A DNA stretch of 11,088 nucleotides from contig HF986900.1 in the NCBI GenBank assembly GCA_000431075.1, forward strand, positions 188,114-199,201, given 5' to 3'. Position numbers and translations under genes: made by a program. The notes below the pieces were generated by a model. That model made no database searches. It had not been told where the DNA came from and saw only the letters and a program-made list of their open reading frames with translations. The stretch comes from Firmicutes bacterium CAG:555 (GTDB lineage Bacteria; Bacillota; Clostridia; Oscillospirales; Oscillospiraceae). Shown here piece by piece: positions 1 to 9,000 of the stretch (within the stretch, counting starts at the first letter, position 1; every line of letters starts with the position of its first letter).

Positions 1-15
1 CGCTTCTTCCGATCT
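1..15. other. Probable residual Illumina adapter at contig edge
   Basis: Bases 5-15 (TCTTCCGATCT) match the last 11 bases of the standard Illumina read-1 adapter end. The preceding CGCT also matches if one extra T is allowed. The position at the very first bases of the window makes an untrimmed adapter far more likely than genomic sequence. Real genome sequence probably begins near position 16. The adapter sequence is known; that this is a remnant is inference. Confidence 0.7.
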
Positions 16-192
16 ACTCAGAAAAAGCTCCACTATACTGCGGTCGTCCACGCTTTTCTCCTATCTATTCCGCCCCTACCAGTTAAGACGGAATTTGTAT
101 TTAAGTATCACATTTTTTCGGGCAAATTTCAAGGTTTTTTTTCAAACTGCAAATTGTTCACCGTTTCTTTTAACAAAAGCCGATTTTTGTAG

Positions 193-221
193 TTGTGCAA
201 ATTTTTGCTTTATGCTATATT
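193..221 (+). promoter_or_regulatory. Predicted promoter for cdsA and the lipid kinase
   Basis: A -35-like TTGTGC (193-198) is followed after 17 bases by TATATT (216-221), preceded by TG one base upstream (extended -10). The region is AT-rich and noncoding. Transcription would begin near 228, giving a leader of about 45 bases before the cdsA start at 274. This is read by eye and not experimentally supported. The rest of 16-192 shows no convincing gene or RNA. Confidence 0.45.
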
Positions 222-273
222 TAGGGGCGGTATTGTTTATATTTTTCGGCTTTGCCGAGGAAAGAGGGAAATT

Positions 274-1071
274 ATGAAAACAAGAGTGATTTCGGCCTGC
301 GTGCTTATCATTTTGGTCGTTGCGTGCTTTGCCATTTCCCCCGTGACCCGCATTCTGTTCCTGCTTGCGGCGCTCATTATGGGCATTTGGGAGATGTGTC
401 ACGCCGTCAGCCTTAAGGATATAAAATGCACAAGTTGGGTACTGTATATCTATGCAGTGCTTGCCACTGCCGGGATTTTTCTCATGGAGGGCAACTCCCG
501 TTCCGTCATGCTGTTTTTCCTTGCCGTCTTTGCCGTGTTCACGGTGGGCATCTGCAAAGAGGATATCAGCGGCCCAGGAACCTTGGCAAGTCTCGGAATT
601 TTGGTCTACCCGACCGTTCCAATGCTCATGATAATGGATCTTTCGCTGCGTCAGGATTGGATACCCGTTTTTGCGATCGCCTGCATCTCCACTTGGGTGT
701 GCGACTCGTTTGCACTTTTTGGCGGCAAATGGTTCGGCAAGCATAAGCTTGCGCCGAAGGTCAGCCCTAACAAGACAATTGAGGGCAGCGTCACCGGTGC
801 TGTCTCATCGATGATCGCAGGTGTTATCCTGTACTTTGTGTTCAAGGGCACGAACTACAACATTTCCCTCGTCACCTGCGTTCTGACCGGCCTTATCTGC
901 TCAAGCTTCGGTCAGATCGGCGATCTTGCTGCTTCACTTATTAAGCGCATGGCTGGTCTCAAGGACTACAGCAACCTCATCCCCGGTCACGGCGGAGTTA
1001 TGGATAGGATTGACAGCCTTCTGTTTTCTATCCCCGCTGCATTTTTCTGTCTCACAAACGGCATTTTTTAA
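274..1071 (+). CDS. cdsA: Phosphatidate cytidylyltransferase (CDP-diacylglycerol synthase)
   Basis: This integral membrane enzyme makes CDP-diacylglycerol from phosphatidic acid and CTP, the entry step to all phospholipids. The 265-residue product has the usual family length and is mostly hydrophobic, with several membrane helices. The family hallmarks are present: SPNKTIEG at residues 164-171, GDL at 216-218, and the C-terminal signature running from S221 through KR (224-225), KD (230-231), PGHGG (237-241) and DRID (244-247), which contains the conserved metal-binding and catalytic acidic residues. I chose ATG 274 because AGAGGG (263-268) lies five bases upstream; an in-frame TTG at 193 would add 27 residues that overlap the predicted promoter. 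The next gene begins 21 bases after the stop, so the two are probably cotranscribed. The usual Firmicutes neighbours uppS, dxr and rasP are not seen, although upstream sequence is cut off by the window. Identification is secure. Confidence 0.96.
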   Translation: MKTRVISACVLIILVVACFAISPVTRILFLLAALIMGIWEMCHAVSLKDIKCTSWVLYIYAVLATAGIFLMEGNSRSVMLFFLAVFAVFTVGICKEDISGPGTLASLGILVYPTVPMLMIMDLSLRQDWIPVFAIACISTWVCDSFALFGGKWFGKHKLAPKVSPNKTIEGSVTGAVSSMIAGVILYFVFKGTNYNISLVTCVLTGLICSSFGQIGDLAASLIKRMAGLKDYSNLIPGHGGVMDRIDSLLFSIPAAFFCLTNGIF

Positions 1072-1092
1072 TTTCACTGGAGTAAGATTTCA

Positions 1093-2007
1093 ATGGACGC
1101 AAACACATTTAAGCCATTCTCGCAGTTAAAGCGCATGATGCTCATCATAAACCCGGTTTCCGGCAGACGCATTTCTCTGCGCTTTCTGCCTGATATTATC
1201 AGAATCTTCACCGCAAACGACTATATCGTGAGCGTTTTTCCGACCGGAAAGCGTGGCGACGCAACGGAATTTGCCCGGCTTTACTCGGCTGAGTTCGACA
1301 TTGTCGTCACCATCGGCGGCGACGGTACGCTCAACGAGGTAATTACCGGCATGATACTCGGCGGAAGCCACACCCCGCTCGGCTACATTCCCTCCGGCAG
1401 TACAAATGATTTTGCCTCCTGTCAGGGCATTTCGTCGGATATGCTGACGGCTGCGATGCATATTGCGAACGGCAGTCCCCGACAGATAGATATCGGCAAG
1501 TTCGGCAACAATTACTTTTCTTATGTCTCGGCCTTCGGCGCTTTCTCGTGGCTTTCCTACACGACTTCGCAGAATCTTAAGAATGTTCTCGGGCACTCGG
1601 CATATATACTTGATGCGGTCAAGGATCTGCCTAAGCTCAAGTCGTATCATCTTAAGTTTACCGACGGCGAGTTTAACTACGAGGGCGACTACATTTTCGG
1701 CGCCGTGTGCAACTCGACATCCGTTGCCGGAACATTCACGCTCCCGGCCGCTCTTGTCGACACCGCAGATGGCAAGTTTGAGGTTCTGCTCGTTCACAAG
1801 CCGCAGTCGCTCATCGATTGGCAGAGCATACTTACCGGCGTTTTCACACAGGACTACTCCTCGCCTTTCCTCGATCTGTTCCAGACCGAGAAGCTGCGCA
1901 TTGAAGCGCCCGCTCACCTTGATTGGTCACTCGACGGTGAGCGCGGTCACGGCAAAAGCTTGATTGACTTTGAGATTCTGCCGAAGCGCATCACCCTTAT
2001 AAGCTGA
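1093..2007 (+). CDS. Diacylglycerol kinase-type lipid kinase (DAGK catalytic / YegS-BmrU family)
   Basis: The protein is a 304-residue soluble or membrane-associated lipid kinase of the DAGK catalytic family. It starts with the typical nucleotide-fold strand MMLIINPVSGRR (residues 15-26), then has the ATP-binding GGDGTLNEV motif (75-83), PSGSTNDFA (100-108) and, near the C-terminus, SLDGERG (279-285), which holds the conserved acidic residues D281 and E283. Members phosphorylate diacylglycerol or related lipids using ATP. Given the neighbour cdsA, phosphatidic acid supply from recycled diacylglycerol is the likely role, as for Bacillus DgkB, but the substrate cannot be proven from sequence. 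Start ATG 1093 has a GGAG at 1079-1082 about ten bases upstream. ATG 1135 or 1138 would give the more common short N-terminus and remains possible. An intrinsic terminator follows the stop by about 30 bases. Confidence 0.93.
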   Translation: MDANTFKPFSQLKRMMLIINPVSGRRISLRFLPDIIRIFTANDYIVSVFPTGKRGDATEFARLYSAEFDIVVTIGGDGTLNEVITGMILGGSHTPLGYIPSGSTNDFASCQGISSDMLTAAMHIANGSPRQIDIGKFGNNYFSYVSAFGAFSWLSYTTSQNLKNVLGHSAYILDAVKDLPKLKSYHLKFTDGEFNYEGDYIFGAVCNSTSVAGTFTLPAALVDTADGKFEVLLVHKPQSLIDWQSILTGVFTQDYSSPFLDLFQTEKLRIEAPAHLDWSLDGERGHGKSLIDFEILPKRITLIS

Positions 2008-2034
2008 AATACAAGCCGACTACCGTCAGCTTAC

Positions 2035-2066
2035 TACCGCTTTCGCATCGAAGGCGGTACTTTTTT
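2035..2066 (+). terminator. Intrinsic terminator after the cdsA-lipid kinase pair
   Basis: TACCGCTTTCG (2035-2045) pairs with CGAAGGCGGTA (2049-2059) around a CAT loop. This is an 11-base-pair stem with one G-U wobble, followed by C and six Ts (2061-2066). It is a textbook rho-independent terminator for the upstream genes. It lies directly before the start codon of the next gene. Confidence 0.85.
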
Positions 2067-2075
2067 GATTGGACC

Positions 2076-2879
2076 ATGAAGAATTTATATCTTAAAATTC
2101 GAGACTTCACCGATGGGATAAGCGACGATAACATAAGTGCACACGCTGCGGCAAGTGCGTTTTACATGTTTCTTTCGCTTGTGCCTTTCGTTGCGTTGGT
2201 CAGTACCATTCTACCGCTCACGGGTCTTGAGGAGAACAGACTTTTTGAGATTATAAGTCACTATATTCCTGCCGCCATGCAGGGCATCATTACCTCCGCC
2301 GTCACGGATATATACTCCGCACCGAACGCTATACTGCCGATATCGATAGTCATCACGGTATGGCTTTCAAGCAGGGCGTTTTCCTCGCTCATCCGAGGTG
2401 TTGAGGATGTTGCCGACAGTCCGAGGTACAGCTCATACTTAAAGCGCAGTCTGCTTGCTTGTTTTTACACCATCGGTATCATATTTATCATGGTTCTGCT
2501 GCTACTGCTGCTCGTTTTCGGCGACAGGCTGAGTTCCCTGCCGCTTTTGTCGCCATTTGTGCGTATCGTTATAAAACTCAGGCTCATAGTCGTGGTAATT
2601 TTGCTGACATGCGTGTTCATTGCAATATATCACTGGGTGCCGGGCATGCGACTCAGGCTTCGCCAGCTTTTGCCCGGTTCGCTTGCCGCAGCAGGCGCAT
2701 GGCTTCTTTTTACTTGGCTTTTCTCGCTTTACATCGTCTATGGCGGCGGATACACGACCTACGGAAGTCTTGCCGCAATTATCATTACCTTGCTGTGGAT
2801 GTACTGGTGCATGTACATCATCTTGCTGGGTGCATATATAAATATGTATATATACCGCAAGCGTCATGGCGGTGATTGA
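2076..2879 (+). CDS. YihY/virulence factor BrkB family membrane protein (UPF0761)
   Basis: This is a 267-residue integral membrane protein with about six predicted helices, normal for the family. It was once annotated as RNase BN, a call since withdrawn; the function is unresolved and a transport-like role is only suggested. Family features are an N-terminal segment with AAASAFYMFLSLVPF (residues 25-39), a central PGSLAAAGAWLLFTW stretch, and a YGSLAAII motif (229-236) leading into a final helix that ends LLGAYINMYIYRK. The N-terminal alignment supports ATG 2076. The site upstream has only a weak ribosome-binding sequence (TTGGA) and starts 9 bases after the T-run of a terminator. Expression therefore probably depends on readthrough from cdsA-lipid kinase or on an unusual arrangement. 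No clear terminator follows the gene. Confidence 0.9.
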   Translation: MKNLYLKIRDFTDGISDDNISAHAAASAFYMFLSLVPFVALVSTILPLTGLEENRLFEIISHYIPAAMQGIITSAVTDIYSAPNAILPISIVITVWLSSRAFSSLIRGVEDVADSPRYSSYLKRSLLACFYTIGIIFIMVLLLLLLVFGDRLSSLPLLSPFVRIVIKLRLIVVVILLTCVFIAIYHWVPGMRLRLRQLLPGSLAAAGAWLLFTWLFSLYIVYGGGYTTYGSLAAIIITLLWMYWCMYIILLGAYINMYIYRKRHGGD

Positions 2880-2921
2880 ACACAGCATTCAGAAATTTTC
2901 GTTATATTGCACAAAAACAGG

Positions 2922-2952
2922 CCATCAGTCTTTAGTTGACAAATTTTGATGG
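2922..2952. promoter_or_regulatory. Inverted hexamer repeat around the -35 box, possible operator
   Basis: CCATCA (2922-2927) and its reverse complement TGATGG (2947-2952) flank the -35 element of the next promoter, with 19 bases between them. The placement suits a repressor or activator site, but the arms are only six bases each, so chance is a serious alternative. No regulator gene is present in the window. Confidence 0.2.
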
Positions 2953-2963
2953 TATGGTAAAAT
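2936..2963 (+). promoter_or_regulatory. Strong predicted promoter of the giant secreted-protein gene
   Basis: A perfect -35 TTGACA (2936-2941) is followed after 16 bases by TAAAAT (2958-2963), with TG at 2955-2956 forming an extended -10. This is a strong vegetative sigma-A-type match. The likely transcription start is near 2970, leaving a 5' leader of about 120 bases. Confidence 0.75.
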
Positions 2964-2976
2964 ATCATATATGTGT

Positions 2977-3044
2977 GGGCAAAGCCTGTGCGGTAAAACA
3001 AGATATTGTGACTGTTTTATCAAAGCATCGGCCTTGCCTTTTTT
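2977..3044 (+). promoter_or_regulatory. Long leader hairpin with T-run (candidate attenuator or riboregulator)
   Basis: The 5' leader can fold into one extended hairpin. GGCAAAGCC (2978-2986) pairs with GGCCTTGCC (3030-3038) with one A-C mismatch; GTGC (2988-2991) pairs with GCAT (3025-3028); GGTAAAACA (2992-3000) pairs with TGTTTTATC (3013-3021) with one G-U. There is an AAA bulge (3022-3024) and a 12-base apical loop. Six Ts (3039-3044) follow at once. It begins only a few bases after the predicted transcription start and ends 44 bases before the start codon. It could be a premature terminator, a riboswitch-like element, a small RNA or a 5' stabilising stem. I do not recognise a known riboswitch class and found no alternative antiterminator pairing. 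Confidence 0.6.
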
Positions 3045-3088
3045 AGTACCTTGATCATTAAAAATCTATTTTTGAAAGGGATGGATAA

Positions 3089-6000
3089 ATGAAGAGAGTA
3101 AAGACAGGCAAGCGCGTACTTTCTATTGTGCTTGCGGTAATGATGCTTGTGTCGCTTATCCCCATCACGGCGATGGCAGACACCGGTTCATCGGAAAAGA
3201 CTTGGGCAGACACTGCCGAGGGCGAGATCCTGGTAAAAGATACAATAACCAAGATCACCAACGGTGTTGTCGAGCACGAGATCATTTCCAACACTCCTGC
3301 CGGCAACGATCAGAAGATCGATTATATGTGCCGTGCAAATCTCAGTGATACCATCAAGATCGTAGCTTGCTACGGCGAGAACGATGCTTCCAAGTGGCGC
3401 ATGGTATCCACCACCAAGCAGGCTGCCGCCTACGAGAAAGATCACCCCGGTGAGACCGTAGTTGCAGCCATCAATGCCGACTTCTTCAACATGGCGACCG
3501 GCGAGCCTCTCGGCGCACTCGTCATGGAGGGCAAGCAGTACCACGACGCAGGCGGCCGCTGGTACTTTGCTATTCTGAAGGACGGCACCCCCGTTATCAG
3601 AAACAGTCCCGATCTGAGCGACTGCCAGACCGCTGTCGGCGGTTGGATGCCTCTGGTCAAGGACGGAAAGGCCTGCACCGAGAACTTCGAGGGCGGCACT
3701 AATGACTACAGCCGTTCCACCATCGGTATAATGGAGGACGGCAGCGTTGTCACCTCCGTCACCCACGGTATGCTTACCCCCGTTTCCTGCGGCCGTACAT
3801 ATAAGGAGATCGCCGAAATGTACATGGCTGAGGGCGCAAAGGATGTCCTCGTGCTTGACGGCGGCGGCTCGGCTACCTACGCAGCCCGCATCGAAGGCAG
3901 CGATAAGCTCGAAGTCCGCAATTCTCCCTCGGACGGTGCCGAGCGTGAGGTCTGCTCCTCCCTGCTCATTGTTTCCACCGCAAAGTCCACTGGAGTGTTC
4001 GATCACGCTGCACTGACCCCCAACAACGACCTGTACACCCCGGGCTATGAGGTTCAGTTCAGCGCCAGCGGCATCGACACCGCAGGCTTCCCCATGGCAG
4101 TTCCCGCCGATGCGACATGGGCTCTTGCCGACGACAGCAAAGACATGGGCACCATCGATGCCAAAACCGGCCTTTTCAAGGCAGGCGACAAGACCGGTAC
4201 CGTCAATGTCCAGATGATTCAGGGCGGCAAGGTCATCGGCACAACGGCAGTCGAAATTGCGGTTCCCGATAACATCTATTTTAACGCCGAGGAAGTCAGC
4301 CTTGGCTTTGAGGATGAGAGCAATCTCTCCCTCGTTGTCCGCAACAAGGACCGTGACCTTAATATCAAGGACGGCGACATTGTTTGGACGATGAGTACCG
4401 AAGGTCTCGGTACCTTCAAGGGCAACACCTTTGTTGCAAACAGCAAAGACAGCCTTAACGGCAATATCACTGCGACCTCGAAGTACGATGAGAAGGTCAA
4501 TGCTTCCATCCATGTTATCGTGGGTATGCTCCCCACCGTCGTTTGGGACTTTGAGGACTATGTCGATCCCGTGACCGGCGAGGTCACCCCCGCTCAGGAT
4601 TATTACTGCGGCACAGAGAAGCAGACTAATCCCGATACCGGCGAGGAAACAACCGTTAACACCGGCATCCTCAAGACCTCTAACTACAACAGAGGTGGCA
4701 AGCAGTCCGTTGAGATTGCTTCTCTTAATGACGATGAACCCGTCCGCTTCGGCACCCATTCTCTGAAGCTCAACTTTGACTTCACTGACTGCGGCGCCGT
4801 TACAGAGGGCGCATGCGTCGGTACCTCCGACAAGATGCAGATTCCCGGTGCTCCCACCGGCCTTGGCGTTTGGGTATATGCTCCCGAGGGCATCGGCGTT
4901 AACTACGGCAGCGTCAAGGACGCCGACGGCAGCCTTGTCTCCGGCCTGTGGCTGCGCTGCTACTGCACCGACGGTCAGGGCAAGCTCTGTCAGGTCGACT
5001 TTACACTTGAGCCTAAAGACCAGAAGGTTCAGGGCGGTTACAATCCCGAGACCGGTAAATGGGAAGTCCAGCCCGGTATCTACTGGGAAGGCTGGCACTA
5101 TCTCGAAGCCGACCTCACTCAGTGGACAGGTCCGTTCTCCTTCCAGCCCGGCATGACCTTCCGCCTCATGTTCGTTGCCGGTACCAAGATGGTCGGCACT
5201 CAGCGCGCAGGCGAGCTTTACTTCGATAACTTCCAGTTCGTTTACGGCACCAACATCGACGATATCGATGCTCCCGTTGTCGACTCTGTCCGTGTAAATG
5301 ACTCCGACATTAAGGACGGCACCGTGCTCACCACCGACACTCTGCGTGTTGATGCTTACATGCACGATGTTCAGAACAAGTACACCACCGGCATTGATCC
5401 CGAGACTGTCCGTATGTATGTTGACGGCATCAATGTTACCGGCAATGACAAGTACCAGTTCGTTGCAGAGCCCGACGGCTCCATCGCACACCTTTATGAC
5501 CTGAAGCTCCCCGACGGCGACCACACTATTGCAGTTTCCGTCCGTGATAAATTCGGCAACGAGACCACCGAAACTCGCTCGTTCAAGGTAAAGACCGACA
5601 ACGCAGCCACGCACTCAAGCGTCTTTGTTGCCGCAGCTGAAAGCAATGCCGTTATCGGCAAGACCGTAAGCCTCAATGTCACCGCCACCGGCACCGATAT
5701 CCAGAAGGCCACCGCTCTGCTGACCCTCGGCAACAGCTTCAAAAACTACACCGTCACCTTCTCGGATAACTATGAGGGCACTTACTCCTACAGTAAGCTC
5801 ACCAAGATCCTCACCGTTAACGCCAAGCGCAAGGCAGACGCAGTTGCGGTCGACAACAACATCATTGCGACCGTCACGGTAGACATTCCGTCGAACCTGT
5901 CGGCAAGCGATAAATTCAACTACACCGTCAAGGGCGGAAGCTACACAACCGCCGACGGCTACTACGCAACATACAACGCACCCGAGGCAGCTCTGCCCAT

Positions 6001-9000
6001 AACTGCGGCATACAACATTTCCGCAGAGGTAGTCCTTGTCGGTGCCCCCACGACCCTCACGGTCACAAACGACAAGAATGAGCCCGCCGCAAATGTTGAT
6101 ATCTACAATGCCGCAAATAACGAGAAGATCGGCACGACCGACGAAAAGGGTCTGCTGAACACCGAGTATTTCAGCGCAGTCTCCGGCAACACCACCATCT
6201 ACGCTAAGGATGCGGCAGGTCTCCTCTCATTCCAGCTGAATGTCAAGTCCTACGACGCAGCCGGTGAAGATTCCGCTATGCCTTACGGCCTCATGTTCAA
6301 TGCCCTGAACGACGCTGCTCACGGCAAGAGCATGACTTGGATGTCCAACGCAATTAAGGCTCAGGATCAGTATATCCGCTACCGTGTAAGCGGTACCGAG
6401 GACTGGACGACCGTTGCGGCAAAGGCCACACTGCGCACCTTCACTAAGGGTAGCAACAGCGCTGTCAATGTAAACAGCATTACCCTCAGCAGCCTCACCC
6501 CCGGAACGGCCTATGAGTATCAGATAGGCGGCGGCGAGGCTTGGAGCGAAGTCGCAACCTTCAAGACCGTCAGCTCCGACAACGACAAGACACGATTCTT
6601 TGCTCTCGGCGATATTCAGGACGACGATACGACCAACATTGAAAGAGTTGTGAGCAAGCTCAGCGAGACCGAGTTTGACTTCGGTATCCAGACCGGCGAT
6701 GCAGTCGACGATGCGACGGCATACAGCCACTGGAACGATATCACAAATCTGTTCGGTGTCGAGCGCTTCGGCAGCACCGATATGATCCATGTTCTCGGCA
6801 ACCACGAGTATGCAGGCGACGCAAACGCCGATGCTGCTACCAACTACTTCAATCTCCCCACTGCCGCAAAGCCCGGTAGCTACTACTCGCTGACATACGG
6901 TGATGTTTACCTCGCCGTCGTCAACTACACAGGTACCGCTCCCCAGCTCAAGGAGGCTATGGATTGGCTGGCTAAGGACGCTGCTCAGAGCAACGCCACT
7001 TGGAAAGTGCTTCTCATGCACCAGCCGGCGTACTATACCAACAACTACGGCGGCAATGCTGAAATCTACAACACCGTTCCCGATGTCTGCGAAGCAGCAG
7101 GCATAGATGTCGTCTTCTCCGGCCATGACCACTCCGCCGCAAGGACCAATCCTCTGCTTAACGACGAGATCGATGAAGAAAACGGCGTCTACTACTACAT
7201 CTGCGGTTCCTCCGGTGAAAAGTCCTACGCTATCACCTCGCAGGATAAATTCGATTACAGCAAGATATTCAAGCTCGTAACCGATGACTTTACTGCAACC
7301 TATCTTACGGTCACCGCCGACAAGGACGAGATGACCATCGATTACTACGATATCGATAGAGGTCTGCTTGACACCGTAACCATCGAGTCCCCCTGCAAGA
7401 GGCACGGTCACACCGCTTGCTACGATCCTGCAGAAAAGGCAGTCTCCTGCTCGGTCTGCGGCATAGCACTTGAGGACTACAGCGGCAAGGCTCCTGACGC
7501 AGACGGCAACGAGTATTATCTGCTCGGCGGCGTTGTCAAGACCGGTTGGTTCCTCCAAGGCAACGATGTGTTCTATGCGAACTCCAATGGCGTTCTCCAG
7601 CCCATTAAGCTTGACAGCCAGACCAAGACCAACTGCACCGTAAGAGGTAAGTTCATCTACTCCTGCAAGACAGTTGACGATGGCGACAGCACTACCTACA
7701 CCGTCCGTGACGACATGCCTCCCGGCCATGTATACGACAACGAGGATCCCAAGGCTCCCAACCGTGTCTGCACCGTGTGCGGCTGGCATGAGGTAAGCCT
7801 TAAGGACTGCAAGGTCGAGCTTTCCTACACGAACTATACCTACACAGGTAAGGCTATGAAGCCCTATGTCTATGTCACTGCTCCCGATGGCACCAAGCTC
7901 ACCGATTACTACGATTATACCGTTATTTACGGTGAAAACACTGAGATCGGCTACGGCACCGTTACCGTTAAGCCCTTCAACTACTACCTTGTAAACCTCA
8001 ACCAGAAGCGTGGCTCTCTGTGCGACGACGGCACCGTCCTCGAGTACAAGATCACCATCCACGCCCCCACCGTCAAGAATGTCAAGGCCAAGATGGCTGT
8101 TGACGGCATCGATGTAAGCTGGGCCACAGTTCCCGAGGCAGACGGCTACAACATCTATTCCTGGAACAGCGCAAAGAAGGCTTATGACCTTCTGACCACC
8201 GTTGAGGGTGCAGACACCACCAATGCGACCATTTATGGTGTAAAAGCCGGTAGCACCTACTCCCTTAAGGTCAGCGCATACAATATCATTGACAAAAAGC
8301 AGATAGTCGGCTACGGCGGTACCGCAAAGATCACCGTTCCCAAGAACTTCTCTCAGAAGCTTGAAGCTCCCATTGCGACCGCAACGAACAACGCCGCCAC
8401 CGGCTATGTAAAGCTCAGCTGGAGCGCCGTTGCAAACGCCGACCAGTACAAGGTCTACCGTGCGGGCACCTCCAATGGCACCTACAAGCTCATGTACACG
8501 ACCAAAAATCTCAGCTACACCAACACCTCGGCCAACGCAGGCTACACCTACTACTACAAGGTCGTAGCAGTGGATTCCAAGGGTGCTTACGCAAGCTCCG
8601 ATTACAGCAAGGTCGTCTCCCGCACCTGTGACTGCGCTCGCCCCGTTGCGAAGATAGCAGTCAATGCGGATACCGGTAAGATCACCGTCAGCTGGAACAA
8701 TGTCAAGAACGCCGCAAGATACGAGCTTCTCCGCTCTACCGACGGCAAGAACTTCAGGCACTACGATTACACCAGCAAGACCAGCTACACTAACATGGCT
8801 GTCACTCCGGGCACTACCTACTACTACAGAGTAGTCGCCATCAACGCAAGATCCGTATATGCTGACTCGGCTGTAAGCGCCACTCGCTACATCACCTGTG
8901 ACTGCGCAAAGCCCGCTGCAAAGATCGCCGTTGAGCACATATCCGGCAAGCCCGTCGTTAGCTGGGCAGCGATCGACGGTGCGGCAAAGTACGAGATCTA

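Noticed and set aside
193..273. TTG start at 193 for cdsA
   Set aside because: It would place the start inside the predicted promoter and add residues not typical of the family; ATG 274 has a much better ribosome-binding site.
95..277. 60-codon frame in the cdsA leader
   Set aside because: It is AT-driven, rich in Phe, Ala and Cys, lacks a clear ribosome-binding site and overlaps the cdsA promoter and start.
2978..2993. GCAAAGCC in the leader as part of a cyclic-di-GMP riboswitch
   Set aside because: The short string occurs in that class, but the required second helix, tetraloop and receptor are not found; here it forms one arm of a simple long hairpin.
3188..5614. 808-codon open frame on the minus strand inside the giant gene
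   Set aside because: It lies wholly antisense to a well-supported gene, and its translation is biased to Val, Gly, Asp, Ala and Leu with no domain motifs. Long antisense frames are expected opposite strongly biased codon use.
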